NCBI GenBank assembly: GCA_036513895.1
Contig: DATBYF010000112.1
Coordinates: 1 to 64,000, forward strand
Length of the DNA stretch: 64,000 nucleotides
Reading direction: 5' to 3'
Origin: Palsa-147 sp036513895
GTDB lineage: Bacteria; Acidobacteriota; Terriglobia; Acidiferrales; UBA7541
This document shows, in pieces, positions 1-9,476 of the stretch. The position numbers were made by a program, and so were the translations under genes. The notes under the pieces are model-generated. The model was given only the letters and a program-made list of their open reading frames with translations. It searched no databases and had not been told where the DNA came from. The first letter of the stretch is position 1; each line of letters starts with the position of its first letter.

Positions 1-1
1 G

Positions 2-1639
2 GTAGCTGGAATCCCGCTCACCCAAGTGGATCATTTCGCCATCCCGCGAAACCCGTGGGCGCGCATGGGTACGAAATTGTGGTACGCGCTGCGCATGCCG
101 AAATTTGCAATGGAGCGCGCGCAGGTGATGGCGAGATTTTCGGGGCTGAAAGAAGAACTCGCTGCCGCATTCGAGCTCGATCCCCAATCCATCCGCGCGC
201 CATTCCATCGTATCGAGCATCACGTCGCGCACCTCGCCAGCGCTTACTTCGTCTCGCCTTTCGACCACGCCGCAGTTCTCTCCGTTGATGGCCTCGGCGA
301 CTTCGCCAGCGCCATGTGGGCCACGGGCCAAGGCAACGATTTGCATCCGTACGGCGCCACAACTTTTCCGCACTCGCTCGGAATGTATTACACCGCACTG
401 ACTCAATATCTTGGCTTCTGGAAATTCGGCGACGAATACAAAGTGATGGGGCTTGGGGCCTACGGCACGCCGCGTTTCCTTGATGAGTTCCAGAAAATCG
501 TGCGCGCCGAAAGCGGCATGAAGCTGCGGTTGAACCTCGACTATTTTACGCACCAGGTTCAAGGCCCCGAAATGACTTGGCGCGACGCGGGCAAGACGCC
601 AGTGCTCGGCAGATTGTTCTCGGACTTTCTCGAAATGCGGCTAGGCCCGGCGCGAGATCCCGAAAAACCGGTAGAACAACGCCATCGCGATCTCGCGGCG
701 AGCATGCAAGCGGCGCTCGAAGAGGTTTTGCTCGCGCACGTTTCGGAGTTGGCCTGGCGAACGAAAGAAAAAAATCTCTGCCTTGCCGGCGGTGTCGCAT
801 TCAATTGCGTGGCGAACGGAAAAATGCTCGAGCACACTCGGTTCGAAAAAATTTACGTCCAGCCTGCCGCAGGCGACGCCGGGCTTTCGGTCGGCGCCGC
901 ATTTTCGGTGCAACATTCCATTCTCGGCCGGTCGCGAAGCTTCGTCATGGAACATGCCGGCTGGGGCCCCAGCTATTCGCACGCCGAAATCGCTGAGGCG
1001 ATCCGCCAGCGGATTCCAGATAGCGACGGCATAGAGATTGAGGAAATGGACGAAGATCCTCTCGCGCATGCCGCCGCGCACGAAATTGCCGACGGGCACA
1101 TTCTCGGCTGGTATCAGGGCCGCGCCGAATGGGGCCCGCGCGCGCTCGGCAATCGCAGCATCGTGGCCGATCCGCGCCGCGCAGAAATGAAAGACATCCT
1201 TAACGAGCGAATCAAGCACCGCGAAATGTTTCGCCCGTTCGCGCCGTCAATTCTCGAAGAAGCGACTGGCGAATATTTCGAACGCACGCATCCATCGCCA
1301 TTCATGACTTTCGCATACTCCGTGAAGCCGGAAAAGCGTTCCGTGATTCCCGCGCCCACGCACGTGGACGGCACCGCGCGGTTACAAACGGTCAGCCGCC
1401 GCACCAATCCGCTCTACTGGAAACTCATTCGCGCTTTCGGCGACATCACTGGCGTGCCCGTCGTCGTCAACACATCGTTCAACGACAACGAGCCCATCGT
1501 TTGCCGGCCGGAAGAAGCGCTCGATTGTTTCCTGCGCACGCGAATGGATGCGCTGGTAATGGGCAATCTGATCCTGCGAAGAAACGCGCAGCATCCTGCC
1601 AGCGAACGCGGCTCCGAAGTTTCACAGCGAACGCCATGA
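2..1639 (+). CDS. NodU/CmcH-family carbamoyltransferase (5'-truncated by window edge)
   Basis: Predicted to transfer a carbamoyl group from carbamoyl phosphate, via carbamoyl-adenylate, to a hydroxyl of a sugar or natural product. The N-terminal Kae1-like half has the metal-binding HxxxH motif (EHHVAHLASAY) followed by a VDGLGD segment. The C-terminal half has LCLAGGVAFNCVAN, EWGPRALGNRS, KHREMFRPFAPS and VNTSFND, all hallmarks of the family. The frame is open to the left edge, so the true start lies outside. The internal GTG at 26 is unlikely to be the start because the preceding codons read as ordinary protein. A glycosyltransferase follows after 34 nt on the same strand, and a second divergent paralogue lies at 5533. 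Acceptor unknown. Confidence 0.93.
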   Translation, partial: VAGIPLTQVDHFAIPRNPWARMGTKLWYALRMPKFAMERAQVMARFSGLKEELAAAFELDPQSIRAPFHRIEHHVAHLASAYFVSPFDHAAVLSVDGLGDFASAMWATGQGNDLHPYGATTFPHSLGMYYTALTQYLGFWKFGDEYKVMGLGAYGTPRFLDEFQKIVRAESGMKLRLNLDYFTHQVQGPEMTWRDAGKTPVLGRLFSDFLEMRLGPARDPEKPVEQRHRDLAASMQAALEEVLLAHVSELAWRTKEKNLCLAGGVAFNCVANGKMLEHTRFEKIYVQPAAGDAGLSVGAAFSVQHSILGRSRSFVMEHAGWGPSYSHAEIAEAIRQRIPDSDGIEIEEMDEDPLAHAAAHEIADGHILGWYQGRAEWGPRALGNRSIVADPRRAEMKDILNERIKHREMFRPFAPSILEEATGEYFERTHPSPFMTFAYSVKPEKRSVIPAPTHVDGTARLQTVSRRTNPLYWKLIRAFGDITGVPVVVNTSFNDNEPIVCRPEEALDCFLRTRMDALVMGNLILRRNAQHPASERGSEVSQRTP

Positions 1640-1673
1640 ACGTCCGAGCCGCGACCACATCGTAGAGCCAGCC

Positions 1674-2888
1674 GTGCACATCCTAATCTTCAACGAATAT
1701 TACCCGCCGGACACGTCGGCCACAGCCAAGATGGCAAGCCTGGTCGCCGAAGAATTGGCCAAAAGCCATGAAGTCACGGTGATTGCCGGACGCCCATCGT
1801 ACGATCCCGACGAAAGATATCCCTGGTCTCTGCTTCGCCGCGATGTGCGCAACGGCGTCACTGTCGAGCGCGTCGGCTCGACCACCTGCTCGCGGCACGT
1901 AATGCGCGGGCGCGTTTCGAATTATCTGAGTTATCTGGCGCTGGCCGTTCCGCGCGCGCTATTCAAACGAGCCGACATAATCCTCGCGATGACGGACCCG
2001 CCGGTCGCAGGAATTGCAGGCGCGTTCATCGCGCGGCTCTCTCGCCGTGCGTTCGTCTACAACATTCGCGATCTTTATCCCGACATGGCCGTCGGCGGAG
2101 AAATAGTTCCCGCAAATGCCTGGGCTCGCCGATGGGAGAGTTTGCATCGAAACGCGTTGCGCCACGCCACACTCGTGATTGTTCTCGGCGATGATATGCG
2201 GGAACGGATTCTGCGGAAGGGCGTCGCGCCCGATCGCGTTGCGGTAATTCGCGACGGCGCACACTTACCGGAATCGCTCGCCGCGCAATCGCATCCGATC
2301 GCGCAGGAAATCCGTTGCGGCTTTCCGTTCGTCGCGATCCACGCCGGCAATCTTGGGTTTTATGGCGCATGGGACACGCTTCTTCGCGCAATGAAACTTC
2401 TCGAAGGCGACGGAACCGGCCTTGTGTTCGTGGGCGAGGGCGCGAACCGCGATCGTCTCGGGCAATCGGCCCGCGAATCCGCGAACGTCCGCTTTTTACC
2501 ATTTCGCCCAGCATCAGAAATTCCATACGTGATGGCTGCCGGCGACGTACACATCGTGACGGTGAAGCGCGGTCTCGAGGGCGTCGTGGTACCGAGCAAG
2601 CTTTTCTCAATTTTGGCCGCCGGACGTCCTGTTCTTGTGGTGGCGCCCGGAGAATGCGACGCCGTTCGCATCGTGCGCGCGAACCAATGCGGCCTGGCCG
2701 CCGATCCGGACGACCCCGCCGCAGTCGCCAAGGCTCTGCGCGAAATGCGGTCAGAGCCTGCACGTTTAGACGACATGGGCCGGCGTGCTCGGGAAGCTGC
2801 GAAAAAATATGCTAGAGTAAATGAGCTGACGCGATTCGTCGGGGTCGTTGAAGAGGCAGCTCGAAATGGGAGTTCGCGACCTCGATAA
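1674..2888 (+). CDS. GT-B glycosyltransferase, family 4 (WbuB-like)
   Basis: A 404-residue cytoplasmic or peripheral glycosyltransferase predicted to add a sugar to a lipid-linked acceptor. The N-terminus (MHILIFNEYYPPDTSATAKM) is the usual Rossmann opening of GT4 enzymes such as WbuB. The C-terminal nucleotide-sugar domain carries EGVVVPSKLFSILAAGRPVL, matching the family ExxVxPSK...AxGxPV signature. The start is GTG at 1674. The stop is immediately followed by the upstream region of the WecA-like gene, so the cluster is probably one transcript. Donor and acceptor cannot be read from sequence. Confidence 0.9.
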   Translation: MHILIFNEYYPPDTSATAKMASLVAEELAKSHEVTVIAGRPSYDPDERYPWSLLRRDVRNGVTVERVGSTTCSRHVMRGRVSNYLSYLALAVPRALFKRADIILAMTDPPVAGIAGAFIARLSRRAFVYNIRDLYPDMAVGGEIVPANAWARRWESLHRNALRHATLVIVLGDDMRERILRKGVAPDRVAVIRDGAHLPESLAAQSHPIAQEIRCGFPFVAIHAGNLGFYGAWDTLLRAMKLLEGDGTGLVFVGEGANRDRLGQSARESANVRFLPFRPASEIPYVMAAGDVHIVTVKRGLEGVVVPSKLFSILAAGRPVLVVAPGECDAVRIVRANQCGLAADPDDPAAVAKALREMRSEPARLDDMGRRAREAAKKYARVNELTRFVGVVEEAARNGSSRPR

Positions 2889-2948
2889 TTGCAGATTCAA
2901 CGCTCCAGGGCCGATTTTGAAAATGCGCCCCTCCATGATTTGAGCTCT

Positions 2949-4016
2949 ATGCTACACATGCCCAAGGATCTACTAGCGTTTCTGATTGCTTTCCTGGCCT
3001 CAGTCGGATTGACGGCGCCGGTCCGCCAACTCGCTCTTCGCGTCGGTCTGGTGGATAAGCCAAGCCCGCGCAAAGTTCATCTCAAGCCGATTCCGCTTCT
3101 CGGCGGCGTTGCGATTTATTGCGGCTTCATCATCGCCGTTCTAATCACGATGCACGCGCCGACTTCCGGTCAAATCATCAGCATTCTTGCGGGCGCAACG
3201 CTGCTGGCGCTCGTTGGCTTTCTCGATGATGGCGGCTTGCTGCACCACCAAGTGAAGTTGTTCGTCGCAATGCCAGTCGCCGCCGCGCTGCTTCTCGCTT
3301 CGGGCATTCGCGCGCATCTGGTGTCGGCATTCGTCCCAGGCCTGGCTGGCGTGATTCTCGATAGCTGCCTGACGATTTTGTGGGTGGTGGGAATCACTGC
3401 TTCGTTCAGCATTCTGGATCACATGGATGGCCTCTGCTCCGGCATCGCGTCATTCGGCGCACTTTTCTTCACGCTCGCCGCGAATCAAGGCGGCCAAGTG
3501 ATGGTTCGAACGCTCGGCGCCGCGACTCTCGGAGCCGCGCTCGGATTCCTCGGCTGGAATTTCAACCCCGCTAAAATATTTATGGGCGATGGCGGCGCGA
3601 TGTTTTTGGGCTACTTGATGGCCGTACTGAGCCTGAAATTGCGGCCCGAAGGCTCGGACTCGCAAATTGGCTGGCTTGTCCCGCTTCTGATTCTCGGCGT
3701 GCCAATATTTGACACGACCCTAGTCTCCATATCCCGGTCGCGACGCGGCCTTATACCGTTCTCTTCTCCCGGAAAAGACCACACAACCCACCGCCTTGCC
3801 AACTTGGGACTGGGGCAGCGGGGTGCCGTTTTGGCACTTTACACCGCTGCCTGTGTTTTTGGCGTTTTAGCCCTGCTCATTCCATCATTATCGCTGGGAC
3901 AGGCACTGAGCCTGGTGGCCGTAGTCGTGCTGTGCTCCCTGGTAGCCATTTACTTCCTCGAGGGAGCCCCGTACGAGCGTCAGGGCAAAATTCCGAAGTC
4001 TTCACCCGTATCCTGA
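2949..4016 (+). CDS. WecA/MraY-family undecaprenyl-phosphate sugar-1-phosphate transferase
   Basis: A polytopic membrane enzyme of about 355 residues in the glycosyl transferase 4 family, which moves a sugar-1-phosphate from a UDP-sugar to undecaprenyl phosphate. Seen in order: DKPSPRKVHLKPIPLLGG near the N-terminus, GFLDDGGLLHHQVKL with the double Asp, FMGDGGAMFLGYL, and KDHTTHRLANLGL. The segment that normally reads N-x-x-D-G-x-D-G reads ILDHMDGLCSG here, a deviation that may change specificity. A TTG at 2889 gives a longer frame, but the ATG at 2949 (or 2958) gives a more typical N-terminus. It sits directly after the GT4 gene and probably starts the lipid-linked glycan that the GT4 extends. 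Confidence 0.88.
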   Translation: MLHMPKDLLAFLIAFLASVGLTAPVRQLALRVGLVDKPSPRKVHLKPIPLLGGVAIYCGFIIAVLITMHAPTSGQIISILAGATLLALVGFLDDGGLLHHQVKLFVAMPVAAALLLASGIRAHLVSAFVPGLAGVILDSCLTILWVVGITASFSILDHMDGLCSGIASFGALFFTLAANQGGQVMVRTLGAATLGAALGFLGWNFNPAKIFMGDGGAMFLGYLMAVLSLKLRPEGSDSQIGWLVPLLILGVPIFDTTLVSISRSRRGLIPFSSPGKDHTTHRLANLGLGQRGAVLALYTAACVFGVLALLIPSLSLGQALSLVAVVVLCSLVAIYFLEGAPYERQGKIPKSSPVS

Positions 4017-4188
4017 CCCGAAAAGACTTACAGGGGCGGGTAGAGCCGCAATCCTTTGAAGGACGTACATCGCTAAGGTATACTCTCCGTTCCTGACTCG
4101 CGAACGTGGCGGCGGCAAGTGACTATTTTTGCCGTTTCTGTACGGAAATGTGCGTAAATGTGGGGATTGGCCGGGTGAAGCTCCAGAA

Positions 4189-4217
4189 GCTCTCAGACTA
4201 GCTCTCAGACTAGCTCT
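4189..4217. repeat. 12-bp direct tandem repeat, about 2.4 copies
   Basis: The unit gctctcagacta occurs twice in succession plus a 5-nt partial copy, in the gap before the flavoprotein gene. It would be coding (an LRLALRLAL repeat) only if the flavoprotein began at the upstream TTG at 4129, which is unlikely. Confidence 0.85.
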
Positions 4218-4257
4218 AAGAAATGACAGGCTCTCAAATATCGCGCTCTTCTCGCAA

Positions 4258-5472
4258 ATGGTGAACTCGTTGGCTGGTGTGAACCCACAGGCACATTCCG
4301 AAGCGCCTTCCAAGCTGCAGAAGCGACCCATCGCAATCGTCGGAGGATCCGCCGCGGGACTTTTTACGGCTGCGCTGCTCGCGCGCCGTGGCGCGCCGGT
4401 GCAAGTTTTCGAATGCGCGGAGTCCCTCGATCCGGTTTCCCGCACGCTGATCGTCACGCATAAGCTGCGCTCGTTGCTCGGGCCGCCAGCGTCGAGCTCG
4501 ATCGTGAATGAAATTCGCCGCTTCGAGCTTTTCACCGACGGCCGCTCGGCCACGATCGGATTGAAAAATCCCGATCTCATCATCGAGCGCTCAACGCTCA
4601 TTCGCGGCCTCGCGGACGAGGCGCAAAGCGCGGGCGCAGACTTGAAATTCGGGCGGCGCTTCAGTGGATTGCACAGCAATGGTGCCGGTCTAGTTGTCGA
4701 AGTCGAACGCACGTCGGACGGATCGCGCGAAGAAGTGAATACGCAAACGGTAGTGGGCAGCGATGGCGCGGCGAGCCGCGTGGCGCAGGCCGCCGGTTGG
4801 CCCCAACAGGAAACGGTTCCGTTGGTTCAGGCGATAGTTCCATTGCCGAAAGACATGTCGCCGGATACGGTGCGCGTCTGGTTCGTTCCCGACGACACGC
4901 CATATTTCTACTGGCTGATTCCAGAATCGGCAACGCGCGGCGCGCTCGGCCTCATCGGCGAGTCGCCTCAGGACATGCGGAAGCATTTGGAGCGTTTTCT
5001 CGAAAAGCGAAAACTCGATCCCATCAGCTTCCAGGGCGCGAAAATTCCGGTGTACAAAGGCTGGGTGCCGGTCGAACGGCGGCTCGGGAACGGCAAAGTT
5101 TTTCTTGTGGGCGACGCGGCCGCACAAGTGAAAGTGACCACTGTCGGCGGCATCGTGACTGGATTCCGCGGCGCGATCGGCGTTGCGGAAGCAATTTTAA
5201 ACGGCGGCGACAGCGCGGAATTGCGCCGGCTGCGGCGCGAACTAGACATGCATTTGATCTTGCGGCGCTCTCTTCATCATTTCCAGCAGAGCGACTACAG
5301 CCGGCTGGTGGATTTGCTAAATGCCTCGGCGCTGCAAAAACTTGGCGAGTATTCGCGCGATGACGCCTTCAAAGTTCTCTTCCAGGCTTGCGCGAGCCAG
5401 CCGCGATTAATTCTGATGGGACTGCGTGGCCTTTTGACTGGCGGACGGCTTTTCGGCACGCCGCGGCAGTAG
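4258..5472 (+). CDS. FAD-dependent oxidoreductase, geranylgeranyl-reductase family
   Basis: A p-cresol methylhydroxylase-type flavoprotein of about 404 residues. The FAD fold begins with IAIVGGSAAGLFTAALLARRG and an acidic residue ending the second strand. The mid motif VVGSDGAASRV and the late motif LVGDAAAQVKVTTVGGI match the GDAAGQVKxTTGGGI signature of geranylgeranyl/digeranylgeranyl reductases. Members saturate isoprenoid chains on lipids or pigments. I chose ATG 4258 because the upstream extension to 4129 is repeat-rich and not protein-like. Lying between a WecA-like enzyme and a carbamoyltransferase, it may act on the lipid carrier or on an isoprenoid-containing product. That role is inference. 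Confidence 0.85.
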   Translation: MVNSLAGVNPQAHSEAPSKLQKRPIAIVGGSAAGLFTAALLARRGAPVQVFECAESLDPVSRTLIVTHKLRSLLGPPASSSIVNEIRRFELFTDGRSATIGLKNPDLIIERSTLIRGLADEAQSAGADLKFGRRFSGLHSNGAGLVVEVERTSDGSREEVNTQTVVGSDGAASRVAQAAGWPQQETVPLVQAIVPLPKDMSPDTVRVWFVPDDTPYFYWLIPESATRGALGLIGESPQDMRKHLERFLEKRKLDPISFQGAKIPVYKGWVPVERRLGNGKVFLVGDAAAQVKVTTVGGIVTGFRGAIGVAEAILNGGDSAELRRLRRELDMHLILRRSLHHFQQSDYSRLVDLLNASALQKLGEYSRDDAFKVLFQACASQPRLILMGLRGLLTGGRLFGTPRQ

Positions 5473-5532
5473 GATCCACGTTGCAGTTTTTCTTTCCGGC
5501 ACGCCTTCACGACGCGTATCCTTTCACCCGCA

Positions 5533-7242
5533 ATGGTTTCTGACGGATACATCCTCGGAGTCTCCGCGCTCGCGCACGATTCCTCCGCGGCGCTACTCGA
5601 TCCTCAAGGAGATTTCACGGCGATCGAGGAAGCGAAGCTCATCAGGTCGCGCGAAGCTTCGGGAATTCCGCGGGAGGCGATTCGCTTTTGTTTTGAAAAT
5701 GCGGGAATTTCGTGGCGCGATGTTGCTGCCGTAGGCCTCGCGAGCAATCCCAGAAGTGCCTGGCGTCGTGAAGTTGGGTTCCGTCTTCGGCAGACGATTG
5801 TGGCTCCCATATCGAGCGCTTATTACATAGACAAAGCGTTCGGTGAGTTGGCGCGCGAACTGAACAATCGCCGCATTTTGAATGAACTCGCGGGAGACCC
5901 TGGCGGACGGGTGTTTGTGCTCGATCATCAACTCTGCCACGCCTCCAGCGCATTCTTTGGCTCGCCGTTTGATCGCGCGCTGATTGTGTCGCTCGACGAG
6001 CATGGCGACGGCCAGTGCGGCATAGTCGCGATGGGCGAAGGCACAAACGTGCGCGGGGATGAAACGATTCCCTTTCCTCATTCGCTCGCATGGGTTTATT
6101 CGCAGGTGGTGGAGTTACTCGGATTTCGGCCGCAAAAAGATGAGCACAAGCTCCAGTGGCTGAGTGTGTCCGGCGTGCCCGAATACGAAAGTGTCTTCCT
6201 CGACATGCTGCGCAAGAAACCCGGCGCAGCGCCTCATTTGAATCGCTGCTATTTCACACGGGGATTTGCGGGCCGCTTCGCATTCTCGAATGAATTACGC
6301 AGGCGCTTGGATCTCGCTGCTGATGGGCCGCCAGTTGATCCTCAGCGCGCGAACATCGCGGCGAGTGTCCAGCGAGCTATCGAAAAAGTTGCTGGCGAAT
6401 ACCTGGAAACGTTGCGAAACAAGCACGGCGCCCGCAAACTTTGCCTCGCTGGCGGACTCTTTCTCAACTCATTGATCGTCGCTGCGATCGAACGCAATAC
6501 GGGTTTCGAAGAAGTTTTCGTGCAGCCTGCTCCCGGAAACGAAGGCACATCGACCGGCGCGGCGTGGATAATTTGGCACAATAATTTTGGCCGTCCGCGC
6601 GTGGCGCCGATGTCCGACGTTTATTGGGGGCCGAGCCATTCGAACGACGAGGTCAAGCAAGTGCTCGACAATTGCAAAGCGACCTACCGGTGGCTCAATG
6701 GCGACGGGCCGAAGATTGAAGAAGCATTGCGCTTGCTGCGCGCCGGAAAAATTGTCGCGTGGCATCAAGGCAGGGCCGAATTTGGCCCGCGCGCTCTCGG
6801 CAATCGCAGCCTGCTGGCGTCGCCGTGGGCCCCTTACGTGAAGGAGAATCTGAACGACTACGTGAAGCACCGCGAATCATTCCGGCCGTTCGCGCTGGCG
6901 GTGCCGGAAGAAGATTGCGGGCGGTATTTCGACGCGACGCCCGCGGCTCGCTTCATGGCTTCGATGGGCACAGCGAAGCCGGAAGTGCGGGAAGCGCTGA
7001 AGGATTTTCTTCTGCCTGGATTTCAGGTGCGGCTGCAAATGGTCAGCCGGACGGCGAATTCGCTTTTTTGGGAACTGCTCAGGCGCTCTGGCGAAGGCGC
7101 GCCGGCGCCGCTGCTGGTGAATACTTCGTACAATCTCTTCGGTGAACCGCTGGTGATTACGCCGCGCGACGCCGTGCGCAGTTATTTCTGCTCCGGCACG
7201 GACGCGCTTATTTTGGGCAATTTCCTGCTTTCGAAATCGTAA
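5533..7242 (+). CDS. NodU/CmcH-family carbamoyltransferase, second paralogue
   Basis: A complete 569-residue carbamoyltransferase. The start ATG at 5533 gives the typical family opening ending in ALAHDSSAALLD. The HxxxH metal site is in LDHQLCHASSAFF, followed by SLDEHGDGQCG. The C-terminal carbamoyl-transfer domain has LCLAGGLFLNSL, EFGPRALGNRSLLA, KHRESFRPFALAV and VNTSYNLFGEP. It is clearly divergent from the paralogue at the left edge, so the two probably carbamoylate different acceptors or positions. It ends tail to tail with the S9 peptidase, with only 15 nt between. Confidence 0.93.
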   Translation: MVSDGYILGVSALAHDSSAALLDPQGDFTAIEEAKLIRSREASGIPREAIRFCFENAGISWRDVAAVGLASNPRSAWRREVGFRLRQTIVAPISSAYYIDKAFGELARELNNRRILNELAGDPGGRVFVLDHQLCHASSAFFGSPFDRALIVSLDEHGDGQCGIVAMGEGTNVRGDETIPFPHSLAWVYSQVVELLGFRPQKDEHKLQWLSVSGVPEYESVFLDMLRKKPGAAPHLNRCYFTRGFAGRFAFSNELRRRLDLAADGPPVDPQRANIAASVQRAIEKVAGEYLETLRNKHGARKLCLAGGLFLNSLIVAAIERNTGFEEVFVQPAPGNEGTSTGAAWIIWHNNFGRPRVAPMSDVYWGPSHSNDEVKQVLDNCKATYRWLNGDGPKIEEALRLLRAGKIVAWHQGRAEFGPRALGNRSLLASPWAPYVKENLNDYVKHRESFRPFALAVPEEDCGRYFDATPAARFMASMGTAKPEVREALKDFLLPGFQVRLQMVSRTANSLFWELLRRSGEGAPAPLLVNTSYNLFGEPLVITPRDAVRSYFCSGTDALILGNFLLSKS

Positions 7243-7257
7243 TTCACGGCGCGTTTC

Positions 7258-9399
7258 TCACTGCGTCCCATACTTTTCGAGCCAGATGAGTTCATCGCGC
7301 ACCTTGATTTTTCCGTGCCATGGATTTTTGTCGAGCGAATGACCCTCTCCCGGAAAAATCAGGAGCGATGACGGGATTCCGCGGGCGTGCAGCGCGCGCT
7401 CGAGCAGATAATCTTCGCCAACGTACACACGAATGTCGTCGGCGCCTCCGACAACGTGCGTTGGTGTGGTCACTTTATCGAATTGCCAGATGGCGGCTTC
7501 GGCGTTGTAATTCGCTTCCGCTTCCCACGGTTTGCCGCCGAGAAAATAAGCGTCATCCATAGTAACATCGTCGTTGCCCCAGTTTGCGACGTGCTCCACC
7601 GCTCCTGCGCCGGTTACGGCCGCTTTGAAACGAGTGGTCTGGGTGATGAGCCAATTGGTCATGTAGCCGCCGTAACTGTACCCGCCGACGGTGAGATGTT
7701 TGGGATCGGCGATACCATCTTTCACGAGCGCGTCCACGCCTTCGAGAATGTCCTTTCCAGGTCGCGAAACGATGTGCGGAATGATCCCGAGCGCGAATGC
7801 ATCTCCGTATCCGACCGAGCCGCGATAGTTCGGCTCGAATACGAGCCAGCCGTGAGTGGCCGCGAGCAATGCCCACTGGTACCAGTCTGCTTCAAAATGA
7901 TCGCCGTCGGCATCTTCTGGCCCGCCATGAATAAACGTGAGCATTCTCAGATTTTTCGCGCCCATTTTTCCGGGCGGATAAATCAGCATGCCTTCGACGG
8001 TTGCGCCGTCGTCCGCGGTCCAACGGTAAGGCTTGCCTTGAGGCATGGCATGCTCGGTGAAGACGCGATTGAACGAGGTTATCGCGCGCGCGTTCGCCAT
8101 ATCTCCCACGCTATCGGCTACGTAGACTTCAGCCGGTTTTTCGAGCGTGGAATATACGAAGGCGACGCGAGTAGGTTGCTTGGAAATTGAAATTTCCTCG
8201 TACGTTCCCGGCCGGGCTTTTTGCTTCACGAAATCCGCGCCCGGGTCGGCCTGCGTGTACGGCTGAACCTCTGTTCCGAGGTGCCCGGCCACGAGAAGGC
8301 CGCCGCTTGGGAGAACGTTAAAGCCAGCGACGGCTCCATTGAATTTTCCGGCCCAGCGCGCGATGGATGGCGCGGCGCTTTCTTGCTTCGTGCCCGGCGC
8401 GCCCGCGTCAACCCAATAAACGCGCTGCTGGGCATCCTGATAGGCACCTTCGACCGCGCCGCTTTCAAATATGAAGAAGACGTGCCGATTATCTTCCGCC
8501 CAACGAATGGCGTCATAGACCGCTTGCGAGCGGCTGACGACTCGGGGTTCCGCGGGTGCCGCGTTGCCAGAGAGTTCAATCACATAGATCGCGTATTCAT
8601 CGAGCGATTCCTGGCGCTCGGAGCGCGGCTCGGTGAAGAATGCCAAGCGCTCGCCGTTCGTAGAAACGCATAAACTTTTCGCGCGATCGGCGATTTTGGC
8701 GATTTCTTTGGTCTGGTCGCCATATTGCGTCAAGATTTTGCCGCTCGATCGCTCAGCTTGGATTGCGGCGACGTCCACGCGGCGGATGAAATCGCCGCGC
8801 TCGGATTCGCGATAACGCAAAACATCCTTCCACTCGTTCTTCTGATCTTTTTTTTGCTGCGTGGTGAGCTCTATTTTTGCCGCAAAGAAAATGGAGCGCG
8901 AATCAGCCGACCAAGCGAAACTGTGGACAGCTTCATCGCCCTCGGTGACTGGAAACGCTTCGCCGCCCGCCGCTGAAATGACGTAGAGTTGGTCTACGGA
9001 TTCTTCTTTTGTGTCTTCGCTATCTGGGTCCGCTTCCTCTTTTTCTGATTTCTTTTTTGGCACGACGACACTCCGGTCGGAAATAAATGCGATCCAGCGT
9101 CCGTCCGGAGACCATTGTGGAGCGTGGTCGTGACCAGATTGGGTGAGCGGCGAGAGCTCGCCAGCACGATAGAGCCAAAGATCACTGCGGAAACGATTTT
9201 CGTCCCAGTCGGCGCGATCGGCCTGGATAACAACCGCGTTGCCATCGGGCGAGATTCTGACAGTGCCGAAAGAGACAGAATCGAAAAACTCATCGATTGT
9301 AATTGGAGGCTTGTCACTCGCTGGACCAGCGGCACCGATCGTCGCGGGAAGACAGAGCATCAAGATGAGTGCGCACGTAACGAGCGGATGTATTCGCAT
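7258..9399 (-). CDS. S9-family serine peptidase (prolyl oligopeptidase / acyl-aminoacyl peptidase type)
   Basis: A secreted or periplasmic peptidase of about 713 residues with a Sec signal peptide (MRIHPLVTCALILMLCLPAT). A WD40/TolB-like beta-propeller occupies the first two thirds, with repeated SPDG and SADS blades. The alpha/beta-hydrolase domain at the C-terminus has the nucleophile in GGYSYGGYMTNWL, the acid in VGGADDIRVY and the His in FPGEGHSL. The start at 9399 is preferred over the longer frame to 9450 because it begins the signal peptide and is preceded by GAGGAAACC. Monocistronic, and convergent with the carbamoyltransferase. Confidence 0.93.
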   Translation of the reverse strand: MRIHPLVTCALILMLCLPATIGAAGPASDKPPITIDEFFDSVSFGTVRISPDGNAVVIQADRADWDENRFRSDLWLYRAGELSPLTQSGHDHAPQWSPDGRWIAFISDRSVVVPKKKSEKEEADPDSEDTKEESVDQLYVISAAGGEAFPVTEGDEAVHSFAWSADSRSIFFAAKIELTTQQKKDQKNEWKDVLRYRESERGDFIRRVDVAAIQAERSSGKILTQYGDQTKEIAKIADRAKSLCVSTNGERLAFFTEPRSERQESLDEYAIYVIELSGNAAPAEPRVVSRSQAVYDAIRWAEDNRHVFFIFESGAVEGAYQDAQQRVYWVDAGAPGTKQESAAPSIARWAGKFNGAVAGFNVLPSGGLLVAGHLGTEVQPYTQADPGADFVKQKARPGTYEEISISKQPTRVAFVYSTLEKPAEVYVADSVGDMANARAITSFNRVFTEHAMPQGKPYRWTADDGATVEGMLIYPPGKMGAKNLRMLTFIHGGPEDADGDHFEADWYQWALLAATHGWLVFEPNYRGSVGYGDAFALGIIPHIVSRPGKDILEGVDALVKDGIADPKHLTVGGYSYGGYMTNWLITQTTRFKAAVTGAGAVEHVANWGNDDVTMDDAYFLGGKPWEAEANYNAEAAIWQFDKVTTPTHVVGGADDIRVYVGEDYLLERALHARGIPSSLLIFPGEGHSLDKNPWHGKIKVRDELIWLEKYGTQ

Positions 9400-9476
9400 G
9401 GTTTCCTCAGAAGAGCGAAGAGATATACTCTTCGGCGCTTCGCGCGTCAAGATTTGAACGCTGATAACAATAAGAA

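Noticed and set aside
641..1219. 192-codon antisense frame in the first carbamoyltransferase
   Set aside because: Shadow of a conserved gene in GC-rich DNA, like many other long antisense frames here (2026-2763, 47983-48411, 54614-55258).
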